A stretch of DNA of 24,799 nt from Bacteroidales bacterium (GCA_016926235.1 JAFGOZ010000682.1:1-24799), one strand, 5' to 3'; shown: positions 17,239 to 24,542, counted from the stretch's first letter. Numbers and translations are program-made. Notes: generated by a model from the sequence alone, not told the origin.

Positions 17239-18126
17239 ATGATTTACAAGTTATCTCTGACAATTTTAAGTATAATATTTACTATTATTAAAGCTAATGC
17301 CCAGCTACCGGAAGAAAAACCACTATATCCTGATGGATTAGAGAACAACCCGATAAAACATTCACGAGAAGAATCATATGTTGATTCAATGGTTAACCCT
17401 TCATCATTAAGTCAACAAAACAGAGTGTATAGCTATATCTCCGAACCTGCTTATATGCTCTTCCCTGCTGCCGACTCAAATAATAAAAACATAGGTGTGG
17501 TAATTTTCCCGGGAGGAGGTTTGGTAAACAACTGGGTAGATAAAGAAGGTACCGACCTGGCCCTGTGGCTTTCGGCAAAAGGTATCACATGTATGGTGGT
17601 TAAATACCGAACAAACGAAAGGAACGTGAACAAAAAATACACAATCCCAAAGGATACATACATATCAGCTGCAAGAATGGATGCCTTTAAAAGCATAGAA
17701 ATAATGAAAGATATATTCAGGGATAGTCTCATCTTTGATGCCAAAGTGGGAATACTCGGGTTTTCCGCAGGTGGATGGCTTACAGAAAAAGTCCTGCTTG
17801 AATCTGTTAAAGGTGAAGACTATGCCCGTCCCGACTTTGCAGCATTGATATATCATGGAAATTCCACGAAAGTTTTGAAGAAGGTGAAAAAAGATATCCA
17901 TAGATTTCCGCCTGTTTTTATGGCTATGGCGCGCGATGACAGAAAACTCCCAATAGGTAATGTTATATCTTACCTAACAACAATTCTCATTGAGGTAGAA
18001 GGATCGGAACTACATATATACTCCAAAGGTGACCACGGTTTTGGTCTTGCATACGACAATGGACATTCGGTTGAACTCTGGAAGGAAAGTTATTACAGGT
18101 GGTTGTTGGATATATGCAATAAATAG
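17239..18126 (+). CDS. Exported alpha/beta-hydrolase (acetylesterase/xylanase-esterase type)
   Basis: 295-aa serine hydrolase with a signal peptide (MIYKLSLTILSIIFTIIKANA, cleavage after about residue 21). The alpha/beta-hydrolase elements are in order: oxyanion loop FPGGGLVNNW (90–99), nucleophile elbow GFSAGG (174–179, Ser176), probable acid Asp233 or Asp234 (AMARDDRKLP) and catalytic His266 (KGDHGFGL). The pattern and length fit the exported esterases that deacetylate plant or algal polysaccharides in Bacteroidota, often next to glycanases, and a GH28 polygalacturonase lies 4.6 kb away; the actual substrate is not shown by the sequence. It probably shares a transcript with the beta-barrel gene. 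Confidence 0.85.
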   Translation: MIYKLSLTILSIIFTIIKANAQLPEEKPLYPDGLENNPIKHSREESYVDSMVNPSSLSQQNRVYSYISEPAYMLFPAADSNNKNIGVVIFPGGGLVNNWVDKEGTDLALWLSAKGITCMVVKYRTNERNVNKKYTIPKDTYISAARMDAFKSIEIMKDIFRDSLIFDAKVGILGFSAGGWLTEKVLLESVKGEDYARPDFAALIYHGNSTKVLKKVKKDIHRFPPVFMAMARDDRKLPIGNVISYLTTILIEVEGSELHIYSKGDHGFGLAYDNGHSVELWKESYYRWLLDICNK

Positions 18127-18171
18127 CCTTTTATTGATAGAGAAAGTGCGTCATTTCAACCTATAAATTTA

Positions 18172-18340
18172 TACTTTTGGCTTGATCCAAAAGTAACAAA
18201 AGATCAAGAAAAGGTGAACGCTCTGCCGCGCACCTTTTCAGGCCAACACACCCCACAAGGCAACACACCGCAATTACCAAAGTTCATCTGAAATTAAATC
18301 TAAAATCCTTTTCGTAGGTTTGTTGGATAAGGTTTGAGCC
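18172..18340. repeat. Structured interspersed repeat, copy A
   Basis: Three inverted repeats overlap: TACTTTTGG/CCAAAAGTA (18172–18180 and 18187–18195), CTTGATC/GATCAAG (18181–18187 and 18202–18208), and GAAAAGGTG/CACCTTTTC (18208–18216 and 18231–18239). The stretch 18220–18271 and the following 60 bp align, in inverted orientation, with 22612 down to about 22501. The sequence around CTTGATCCAAAAGTAACAAA resembles an intergenic element I recall from other Bacteroidota; that recollection was not checked. Confidence 0.6.
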
Positions 18341-18448
18341 CTTCATCAAAATTGAGATCTTGAATATTATATTAACTCCGTACTTCATTGCCAGAATATA
18401 AATTCTTTACCAAATGATACAAATGTATATTATTGTGTAAAAATTAAT

Positions 18449-18482
18449 ACTATAATTATAGTTTATTTAAAACTATTATAGT
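18449..18482. promoter_or_regulatory. Tandem BlaI-type operators
   Basis: ACTATAATTATAGT (18449–18462) is a perfect 14-bp palindrome and ACTATTATAGT (18472–18482) is a second palindrome with the same ACTAT/ATAGT half-sites and one central base. Their centres are about 21 bp apart, two helical turns, on the same face of the DNA. The second abuts the -7 box, so a bound BlaI dimer pair would block RNA polymerase. Tandem palindromes at the promoter are the known arrangement for BlaI/MecI. Confidence 0.65.
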
Positions 18483-18489
18483 ATATTTG
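18482..18489 (+). promoter_or_regulatory. Predicted blaI–blaR1 promoter (-7 box)
   Basis: TATATTTG is a full match to TAnnTTTG and shares its first base with the second operator palindrome. The -33 region is only TTTA (18462–18465). A GGAGGT follows at 18501–18506, but lies 16 bases before the blaI ATG, too far for a normal Shine-Dalgarno; an in-frame TAA at 18517 rules out an earlier start. Confidence 0.55.
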
Positions 18490-18522
18490 TAATGATTATT
18501 GGAGGTAAAATATTTATAAATC

Positions 18523-18897
18523 ATGAAAGAAATAACAAAAGCCCAAGAAGATATATTAAAAGCCCTTTGGGAAATAAATGACGGTGCCGTAAGCGATGTG
18601 CTTGATATTTTACCAGAACCTAAACCGGCTTACAATACAGTTGCAACAGTAATAAAAGTATTGGAAAAGAAGGGATATGTATCCCATAAAACCTATGGAA
18701 AAACTAATGTTTACTATCCTGTAGTAACCAAAAAACAATACGCCCAGCATATGATGAAGGATACATTTAAAGGATTATTTAACAGTTCTTTAAATCAAAT
18801 GGTATCATTTTTCGTAAAAAACAATAAAGTGAGTTTGTCCGAACTGGAAGAGCTCAGGAATATGCTTGAAGAAGAAATAAAGAAAAATAACAAGTAA
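18523..18897 (+). CDS. blaI: BlaI/MecI-family transcriptional repressor
   Basis: 124-aa winged-helix repressor, dimeric in characterised members, that is inactivated by its partner protease when the sensor detects a signal (beta-lactam or wall damage in known systems). The N-terminal domain shows the family pattern: ILKALWEINDGAVSDVLDIL (11–30), the recognition-helix segment PAYNTVATVIKVLEKKGYV (35–53) and the wing YGKTNVYYPVVTK. The C-terminal part (about 75–124) would form the dimerisation helices. The Asn-Phe cleavage site of the staphylococcal proteins is not present in an obvious form. It is separated from blaR1 by one base, and two palindromes lie in its promoter, so autorepression is expected. 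Confidence 0.93.
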   Translation: MKEITKAQEDILKALWEINDGAVSDVLDILPEPKPAYNTVATVIKVLEKKGYVSHKTYGKTNVYYPVVTKKQYAQHMMKDTFKGLFNSSLNQMVSFFVKNNKVSLSELEELRNMLEEEIKKNNK

Positions 18898-18898
18898 T

Positions 18899-20443
18899 AT
18901 GAAAGTTATGCAATACATTTTATTATCTACCTCCTGCCTTAGTTTGGCATATGCTTTTTACCGTATGCTTTTTAGCAGGGAAACTAACTTCAGACAACTC
19001 AGAATCTACCTCCTTGCTTCAATACTGTTATCACTTCTCATCCCTTTAACCAATTATCAAATAGATATTCCTGATATCAATAGAAGAATATACAATAAAG
19101 AAATTACTGAAGAATTTCAATCCTCTTCAGAAAACGCAATACCTACTGTACCTGTTACCAACAGTGATGCAAATACAGTAGAAGAGAAAGACGCAGGAAA
19201 TACAATTTTCTGGAAATATATAGTCTTATATGGGTACTTCATAGTAATGACAGTATTATTGCTTCGTATCTTCTATCAGGTAATGCAGTTGCTGATATGT
19301 TTTTTAAAATCGGAAAAGAAATCACATGATAATTTCCGGTTAGTATATAATAATCATTATAAAAATACATTTTCATTTTTTAACTGGATCTTTATCAATA
19401 AAGAAAATTCTTCAGCAAAAGATATTCATGAAATAATATCACATGAAAAAATTCATGCTCAACAGTATCATTCATTGGATATATTATTGATGGAACTGCT
19501 AGCGGCCGTAATGTGGTTTAATCCGGTAATATGGATAATGAGGAATACTGTACAACTAGTGCATGAGTATTTAGCAGATGAAGGAGCACTCAATACCGGA
19601 ATTGACAGGCTCAGGTATCAGGCGCTCCTTATAAATCAGGTAACCGAAGAAAGACTCATCTGCCTTTCTTCCAGTTTCAATCCCGTCAAAAAGACGGGCA
19701 GGCATTCATTAATTAAAAAACGAATGATTATGATGACTAAACTAAAATTTAATCACAGGATAAAATTAAAGATTTTAGTTTTAATTCCATTAGCTGCACT
19801 TCTTTTTCTTGGTGTAGCATGTGTAAAAGGCCAGAATAACAACAATGATGTTGTGGCTGCTATTGAACCCGTTCGCATGAACGTTCTTTATCTTGGTATT
19901 GATAATCCGATAAAGATTGCTGTTTCAGGATATAAAGCATCAGAGATTGATGTAAGTATTGATAATGGAAGGATTACAGGAAGTAATGGTTCGTATATCA
20001 TTAATCCCGCTCACCAAGGTACTGCCATTGTAAAGGTAAGTAACAAAGGAAAGACAATTCAAAGTTCTGAGTTTAGAGTAAAACGTATCCCTGATCCTCA
20101 TGTAGTATTAGAACTTAATGAAGGTGGTGTAACAAGAACTGTAAATGACGGACAAATCTCGAAAGTCGATCTTATGGATGCATCTGGATTAAAGGTGTCA
20201 CTTGGAGGATCTGATCTGGACCTGGTATTTGAAGTGGTTTCTTTTGTGGCGAGTACTACTATGCCGGATTCAACAACAATCCGGGAAGAGATTTCTCATT
20301 CTGACAAGTTTTCTGAAACTCAAATTGAACTATTTAAAAGTTTAATTGAAAATCAGAAACTGATCTTTGAAGAAATAATGGTTAAAGGACCTGATGGAAT
20401 TGAACGAAAGCTTTCTCCGATGGTTTTTACAATTTTAAAATAA
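18899..20443 (+). CDS. blaR1: BlaR1-type M56 metallopeptidase fused to GldM-like C-terminal domains
   Basis: 514-aa membrane sensor-protease. N-terminal helices (about 4–23, 33–51, 105–133) precede the M56 zinc site: HEKIH (182–186) in a cytoplasmic domain, then HEYLADEGAL (222–231) supplying the likely third ligand Glu223. A further helix at about 289–307 (KILVLIPLAALLFLGVACV) leads to the periplasm. The usual penicillin-binding domain of BlaR1 is absent. Instead residues about 325–514 resemble the last two domains of GldM: MNVLYLGIDNPIKIAVSG (327–344), EFRVKRIPDP (391–400) and KGPDGIERKLSPMVFTI (496–512). In GldM these domains lie in the periplasm as part of the type IX secretion/gliding motor. 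The fusion suggests a sensor for something other than beta-lactams. It starts one base after blaI and ends before a strong terminator. Confidence 0.88.
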   Translation: MKVMQYILLSTSCLSLAYAFYRMLFSRETNFRQLRIYLLASILLSLLIPLTNYQIDIPDINRRIYNKEITEEFQSSSENAIPTVPVTNSDANTVEEKDAGNTIFWKYIVLYGYFIVMTVLLLRIFYQVMQLLICFLKSEKKSHDNFRLVYNNHYKNTFSFFNWIFINKENSSAKDIHEIISHEKIHAQQYHSLDILLMELLAAVMWFNPVIWIMRNTVQLVHEYLADEGALNTGIDRLRYQALLINQVTEERLICLSSSFNPVKKTGRHSLIKKRMIMMTKLKFNHRIKLKILVLIPLAALLFLGVACVKGQNNNNDVVAAIEPVRMNVLYLGIDNPIKIAVSGYKASEIDVSIDNGRITGSNGSYIINPAHQGTAIVKVSNKGKTIQSSEFRVKRIPDPHVVLELNEGGVTRTVNDGQISKVDLMDASGLKVSLGGSDLDLVFEVVSFVASTTMPDSTTIREEISHSDKFSETQIELFKSLIENQKLIFEEIMVKGPDGIERKLSPMVFTILK

Positions 20444-20450
20444 CATTTAT

Positions 20451-20493
20451 ATAACCGCAAAGCCTTTCATATTATGCTTTGTGGTTATTTTTT
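20451..20493 (+). terminator. Intrinsic terminator after blaR1
   Basis: ATAACCGCAAAGC (20451–20463) and GCTTTGTGGTTAT (20476–20488) form a 13-bp stem with one G·U pair around a 12-nt loop, followed by TTTTT (20489–20493). It lies 7 bp past the blaR1 stop and separates the blaI–blaR1 operon from sulP. Confidence 0.85.
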
Positions 20494-20593
20494 AGTCAAT
20501 TCTTCTGCATTTGACCCACTAATTTAAAAAATTCCAACTTCCCGATAACAACCAATCATAATTCTGCATAACTTGCGCCTTTTTTTTAAGGAG

Positions 20594-22252
20594 ATGGCAG
20601 AAATATTTAAGCCCAAGTTGTTCAGCGTACTGAAGAAGGGATATAGCAAAAAGCTTTTTACGAATGATGTTTTTTCAGGTGTTCTGGTTGGAATAGTAGC
20701 ATTACCACTGGCTATTGCATTTGCGGTTGCGTCGGGCGTATCACCTGAAAAGGGGTTAATAACAGCAGTAATTGCAGGATTTATTATTTCATTCCTTGGT
20801 GGCAGCCGGGTACAAATAGGCGGGCCAACCGGGGCTTTTGTGGTTATTGTTTATACAATCATTGAAAAATATGGTATTGATGGTCTCATTATATCCTCTA
20901 TTCTGGCCGGCATTATGCTGGTAGGTTTTGGGTTATTGCGCCTGGGAACATTATTAAAATTTATTCCCCGTCCGCTACTGATCGGTTTTACAAGTGGTAT
21001 TGCCCTGGTGATATTTTCTACACAAATTAAGGATGCGCTGGGACTTCAGACAGGGAAAATACCTTCTGAGTTCATCTCAAAATGGGGAGCATATTTCTCC
21101 CATATTGGAACAATCAACTACGCGGCATTAATCATTACCATCGCAACCATACTTATTACTGTATTTGCTAAAAAAGTTACCAGTAAAATTCCCGGCTCCT
21201 TTATTGCAATCATAGTAATTACAGTAGTTGTTCAACTATTTCACATACCGGTTAATACGATCGAAACAATATTTGGTAACATTCCCGGAAATTTTACTTT
21301 CCAGGTGCCGCATTTCGAATTTGCCAATCTTTCAATGTACATTGCTCCTGCCCTTACCATTGCTTTGCTGGGAGGTATTGAATCGCTTTTATCAGCAGTT
21401 GTGGCAGATGGTATGATTGGAGGGAACCATCGTTCAAACACAGAATTAATTGCCCAGGGAATTGCAAATATTGTTACCCCGTTTTTTGGCGGTATTCCTG
21501 CCACAGGTGCTATAGCGCGTACTGCTACCAATGTGAAAAACGGAGGCAAAACACCGGTGGCAGGAATGGTGCATGCAGTAACCCTGCTACTTATCATGCT
21601 ATTCTTTGGCAGATGGGCTAAGTTAATTCCCATGTCATGCCTGGCGGGCATACTAATCGTTGTATCCTACAATATGAGTGAATGGCGATCCTTTGTATCG
21701 GTTCTTAAAAGTTCCGTTTTCGACATTATTGTTCTGCTTACTACATTTTTCCTTACTGTGCTGGTTGATCTTTCTGTAGCTATACAAGTAGGCGTTGTGC
21801 TGAGCTCCCTCCTCTTTATGAAACGAATGGCTGATGCAGGAACCCAGGCTACACATGAAATAGACTCGGATGTGCTGGAGAACTACAATGGACTGACAAA
21901 AAAAATAGGCATATACGAAATTAGCGGGCCATTCTTTTTCGCTTCAGCAAAACAGTATAGCGAGGTGATGAAAGAAATTGGTTTTAAATCGAAAGTCCTT
22001 ATTATCCGCATGCGCCATGTCCCGTTTATTGACGCTACCGGATTGCACAACCTTACTGATACTATAAAAAGCCTTAAGGAAAGCGGGATACATGTAATCC
22101 TGTCAGGTGTCCAGGAAAAAGTAATGGCAGACCTGGATAAACATCGTGTATCCTTCTTAGTAGGAAAAGCAAATATCTTTCCTCAATTTGATATGGCGCT
22201 TGCAAGGGCAAAAACTATATTGGTGAATGCCAGCGGTGAAGGAAATAATTAA
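20594..22252 (+). CDS. SulP (SLC26-type) anion transporter with STAS domain
   Basis: 552-aa inner-membrane transporter of the SulP family, which carries sulfate, bicarbonate or other small anions. The membrane part (about 20–415) has ten or more helices and the family stretch LGGSRVQIGGPTGAFVVIVY (68–87), corresponding to the conserved QIGGPTGA substrate-site region, plus PRPLLIGFTSGIALVIF. The C-terminal STAS domain (about 425–545) contains IRMRHVPFIDATGLHNL and VILSGVQEKV. The substrate cannot be read off. The ATG at 20594 is preferred over TTG 20573; AAGGAG abuts this ATG directly, so it is not a normally spaced Shine-Dalgarno. The gene is isolated from blaR1 by a terminator. No carbonic anhydrase or sulfur gene is adjacent. 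Confidence 0.92.
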   Translation: MAEIFKPKLFSVLKKGYSKKLFTNDVFSGVLVGIVALPLAIAFAVASGVSPEKGLITAVIAGFIISFLGGSRVQIGGPTGAFVVIVYTIIEKYGIDGLIISSILAGIMLVGFGLLRLGTLLKFIPRPLLIGFTSGIALVIFSTQIKDALGLQTGKIPSEFISKWGAYFSHIGTINYAALIITIATILITVFAKKVTSKIPGSFIAIIVITVVVQLFHIPVNTIETIFGNIPGNFTFQVPHFEFANLSMYIAPALTIALLGGIESLLSAVVADGMIGGNHRSNTELIAQGIANIVTPFFGGIPATGAIARTATNVKNGGKTPVAGMVHAVTLLLIMLFFGRWAKLIPMSCLAGILIVVSYNMSEWRSFVSVLKSSVFDIIVLLTTFFLTVLVDLSVAIQVGVVLSSLLFMKRMADAGTQATHEIDSDVLENYNGLTKKIGIYEISGPFFFASAKQYSEVMKEIGFKSKVLIIRMRHVPFIDATGLHNLTDTIKSLKESGIHVILSGVQEKVMADLDKHRVSFLVGKANIFPQFDMALARAKTILVNASGEGNN

Positions 22253-22352
22253 TACAATCCGTTTGCGGAATTATATTTTAATACTATGCTTAACTGATAG
22301 TTTAAGTAATTATTTCATTGTCAAGCCAGGCAGTTCGTTTTGGTTAGTGGTA

Positions 22353-22386
22353 GTCTATTTTTTTCCAATCGATGAAAAAAATAGAC
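22353..22386. terminator. Perfect 12-bp inverted repeat downstream of sulP
   Basis: GTCTATTTTTTT (22353–22364) pairs fully with AAAAAAATAGAC (22375–22386) around a 10-nt loop. It lies 100 bp after the sulP stop. The T-run is inside the stem rather than after it, so it may be a terminator for either strand or just an element boundary; the call as a terminator is tentative. Confidence 0.4.
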
Positions 22387-22398
22387 GAAAAAAATCTC

Positions 22399-22458
22399 GT
22401 CCAAATCATCGCGGCTAACCCACAAGTCCGCCAGCTGGCGGAAAGCCGCCATTTGGAC
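22399..22458. repeat. Nested GC-rich palindrome
   Basis: The perfect 16-bp palindrome TCCGCCAGCTGGCGGA (22427–22442) lies between GTCCAAAT (22399–22406) and ATTTGGAC (22451–22458), a perfect 8-bp inverted pair. The whole can fold into a long interrupted stem and is much more GC-rich than its surroundings. Confidence 0.6.
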
Positions 22459-22500
22459 TGGCCAGCCCGCATGGTTGCCATTTGATTAGTCAGACCTTTG

Positions 22501-22612
22501 CAGTAAATCTTAAGAAATGATTTTGAGTCAAATTTAAAATGAAACTTTAAAAAAGCGGTGCGTTGCCAGTGTGGTATGTTGACCCGACGGAATGCGCAGC
22601 AGAGCAGGTAGG
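22501..22612 (-). repeat. Interspersed repeat, copy B (inverted relative to copy A)
   Basis: Read on the minus strand from 22612, it begins GCTCTGC, continues through GGCAACGCACCGC and AAAGTTTCATTTTAAATTTG, and aligns with 18220–18340 at roughly three identical bases in four over the first 52 positions, with small gaps. The hairpin-rich left arm of copy A (18172–18219) is not present here. Confidence 0.55.
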
Positions 22613-22723
22613 TTATGCCATTTGTATTTTCGATAGTATTAAGATTTAGGTCTGAATAGAAAGTTTTTGTATATTTCGCAAAATTAATTTCCAGAAACAG
22701 ATAGTGACAAAATTGGATTGGTG

Positions 22724-24061
22724 ATGAATGATACTAGCTTTAGACTAAAAAACATCTTTTTTATTGTAATTGGTTTTTTTTGTATTTCTCAAAAAGCCTA
22801 CGAACAGGACTTATTCCCTGATGGATCCGTAATTCCCGATTGGTTTATAATAACATCAAAACCAGAATTGAATGATTTGGGGAAACAATATTTTGTTACT
22901 GACTATGGAGCTGTTTTGGACAGTACGATTGTCCAGACAACTGCCATACAAAACACTATCAACGAAGCTTCCAGACAAGGAGGAGGCGTGGTAGTGGTAC
23001 CCAAAGGTGTGTTTTTAAGCGGGGCTTTATTTTTTAAACCCAAAACCCATTTGTACATTTCAGAAGGGGCTGTTTTAAAAGGATCCGATAACATTTCGGA
23101 TTATCCTATTATGGCATCCAGAATGGAAGGTCAATGCCTGGATTATTTTCCTGCTTTAATAAATGCCTATGGACTGGATGGTTTTATTATTTCTGGTAAA
23201 GGTACTATAAACGGAAACGGCCTGAAATATTGGAAAGCTTTCTGGAAATGTAGAAGAAAAAATGCTGAATGCACCAACCTGGAAGTCTCAAGGCCACGAC
23301 TGGTTTTTATTTGGAATTGTGATAACGTTCAGCTCCAGGACGTAAAACTAATAAACTCCGCTTACTGGACTACCCATTTTTACAAATGCAACAATGTAAA
23401 AATGATTGATCTGCATATTTTTTCACCGATTGCACCTGTAAAAGCACCCAGTACCGATGCCATTGATATTGATGCCTGCTCGAACTTCCTGATAAAAGGA
23501 TGTGATATATCGGTTAACGATGACGGAATATCACTTAAAGGAGGTAAAGGCCCCTGGGCTGATAAGGATACTTGTAATGGATCAAATCTGAGTATTCTTA
23601 TTGAAAATTGTAAATTTGGGTATTGCCATTCAGCCCTTACATGCGGCAGCGAATCCATACACAATAAAAACATTATAATGCGAAATTGCCAGCTGGATGG
23701 AACGATGAGGATGCTATGGTTTAAAGTACGGCCCGACACCCCACAAAAATTCGAATACATTACTGTTGAAAATATCAGCGGTAATTCCTATAGTTGCATC
23801 TATATAAAGCCCTGGAGACAGTTTTACGATTTAAAAGGACGTGAAGATGAACCTCAATCCTATTGTGAAAACATCAGCATACGGAATATTCATTTGAAAT
23901 GTAATGTCTTTTACGATCTGAACATCACTAAAAATGATCACTTGTCAAAATTCGTATTCGAAGATATAGATGTTGAAACGACCAATGATTCGATCGACAA
24001 AAGTATTATTGATAATATAACTTTGAGAAATGTTAAATTAAATGGTAATTTGGCAGAATAA
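22724..24061 (+). CDS. Exported glycoside hydrolase family 28 (polygalacturonase-like)
   Basis: 445-aa secreted pectin-active enzyme candidate. After a signal-anchor-like N-terminus (MNDTSFRLKNIFFIVIGFFC) comes the GH28 entry segment DYGAVLDSTIVQTTAIQNTI (60–79) and SGKGTINGNGLKYW, then the right-handed beta-helix. Active-site motifs: STDAIDID (243–250, Asp245 for the Asn-Thr-Asp motif), VNDDGISLKGG (264–274, Asp266 and Asp267) and FKVRPD (333–338, for the Arg-x-Lys region). The GHG motif is replaced by CGSES (307–311). Asp acids being present, an exo- or rhamnogalacturonan-type activity seems possible; the substrate is inference. The start is ATG 22724, not the TTG/GTG just upstream. The DUF3795 gene follows after 16 bp. 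Confidence 0.9.
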   Translation: MNDTSFRLKNIFFIVIGFFCISQKAYEQDLFPDGSVIPDWFIITSKPELNDLGKQYFVTDYGAVLDSTIVQTTAIQNTINEASRQGGGVVVVPKGVFLSGALFFKPKTHLYISEGAVLKGSDNISDYPIMASRMEGQCLDYFPALINAYGLDGFIISGKGTINGNGLKYWKAFWKCRRKNAECTNLEVSRPRLVFIWNCDNVQLQDVKLINSAYWTTHFYKCNNVKMIDLHIFSPIAPVKAPSTDAIDIDACSNFLIKGCDISVNDDGISLKGGKGPWADKDTCNGSNLSILIENCKFGYCHSALTCGSESIHNKNIIMRNCQLDGTMRMLWFKVRPDTPQKFEYITVENISGNSYSCIYIKPWRQFYDLKGREDEPQSYCENISIRNIHLKCNVFYDLNITKNDHLSKFVFEDIDVETTNDSIDKSIIDNITLRNVKLNGNLAE

Positions 24062-24077
24062 TACTGTCCCGGATAAA

Positions 24078-24542
24078 ATGAATGAAAACAGAAAATATAC
24101 GGCCTTCTGCGGGTTATATTGTAAAGATTGCATACCCTCCAAAACTGAACTTTACGAACTAACTGGTAAGCTGGCTGATTTATTGGAAAAACTGGGATTT
24201 GAACATTATGCCCAATTTAAATCCAAAAGAGTAAAAGAATTTGAGAATTACCCGATGTTCCGAAAACTGCTGGCTGAGATACAAAAAATACAATGTAAAT
24301 CAACCTGTTTTGAAGGTCCTGCTTCGGAATATGGATGCAACCCCGATTGTAAAATTCGTGAATGTATAATGACGAAAAATCTGGACGGTTGCTGGGAATG
24401 TGCCGAATACAAAATATGTGAGAAATTGGAATGGCATAAAAAATTTCACCCGGGTATGGAACACAACCTGGAATTGATCAAGAAGCATGGGATTGAAAAC
24501 TGGTTGGACAAAAAAGGAAAGCATTATCCGTGGGATAAATAA
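24078..24542 (+). CDS. DUF3795 cysteine-rich protein
   Basis: 154-aa cytoplasmic protein with eleven cysteines in two clusters: Cys11, 15 and 18 (AFCGLYCKDC) and Cys73, 77, 87, 91, 96, 105, 108 and 114 (CKSTC…CNPDCKIREC…CWECAEYKIC). This pattern is that of the DUF3795 family, whose members are thought to bind metal, zinc or an Fe–S cluster; no function is established. A charged helical stretch (about 20–70) lies between the clusters. The ATG at 24078 places the first cysteine cluster right at the N-terminus as usual for the family; the in-frame ATG at 24042 lies inside the GH28 gene. It may be co-transcribed with GH28, and its stop codon falls inside the first unit of the 21-bp repeat. Confidence 0.85.
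   Translation: MNENRKYTAFCGLYCKDCIPSKTELYELTGKLADLLEKLGFEHYAQFKSKRVKEFENYPMFRKLLAEIQKIQCKSTCFEGPASEYGCNPDCKIRECIMTKNLDGCWECAEYKICEKLEWHKKFHPGMEHNLELIKKHGIENWLDKKGKHYPWDK

Larger units (their letters stand above)
18127..18522. other. 396-bp intergenic region: structured repeat element and blaI regulatory region
   Basis: The left half (18172–18340) is a structured, partly GC-rich repeat element; the right end (18449–18506) holds two BlaI-type palindromes, a promoter and a GGAGGT. Between about 18340 and 18440 I see only AT-rich sequence. Frames across the left half give short conceptual peptides with stops and I do not call a gene. Confidence 0.65.
22253..22723. other. 471-bp intergenic region with hairpins and a repeat copy
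   Basis: No convincing gene. From left to right it holds a 12-bp inverted repeat (22353–22386), a GC-rich palindrome cluster (22399–22458), repeat copy B (about 22501–22612), and a one-mismatch -7 box TATATTTC (22670–22677) that may serve the polygalacturonase gene. Confidence 0.6.

Noticed and set aside
18899..20443. Beta-lactam resistance operon with blaR1 as penicillin sensor
   Set aside because: No beta-lactamase gene is adjacent and the penicillin-binding sensor domain is absent; a terminator follows blaR1 directly.
20573..20593. TTG start for the SulP transporter giving seven more residues
   Set aside because: The ATG at 20594 gives MAEIFKPKLF, a natural N-terminus; the extension is Phe-rich and derives from a T tract.
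21241..21651. 136-codon minus-strand open frame inside sulP
   Set aside because: It is the reverse shadow of a conserved membrane-protein region; no promoter or recognisable protein family.
22227..22418. 63-codon plus-strand open frame overlapping the 3' end of sulP
   Set aside because: It runs through the inverted repeat after sulP, has no family resemblance and ends in a Lys/Arg-rich low-complexity tail.
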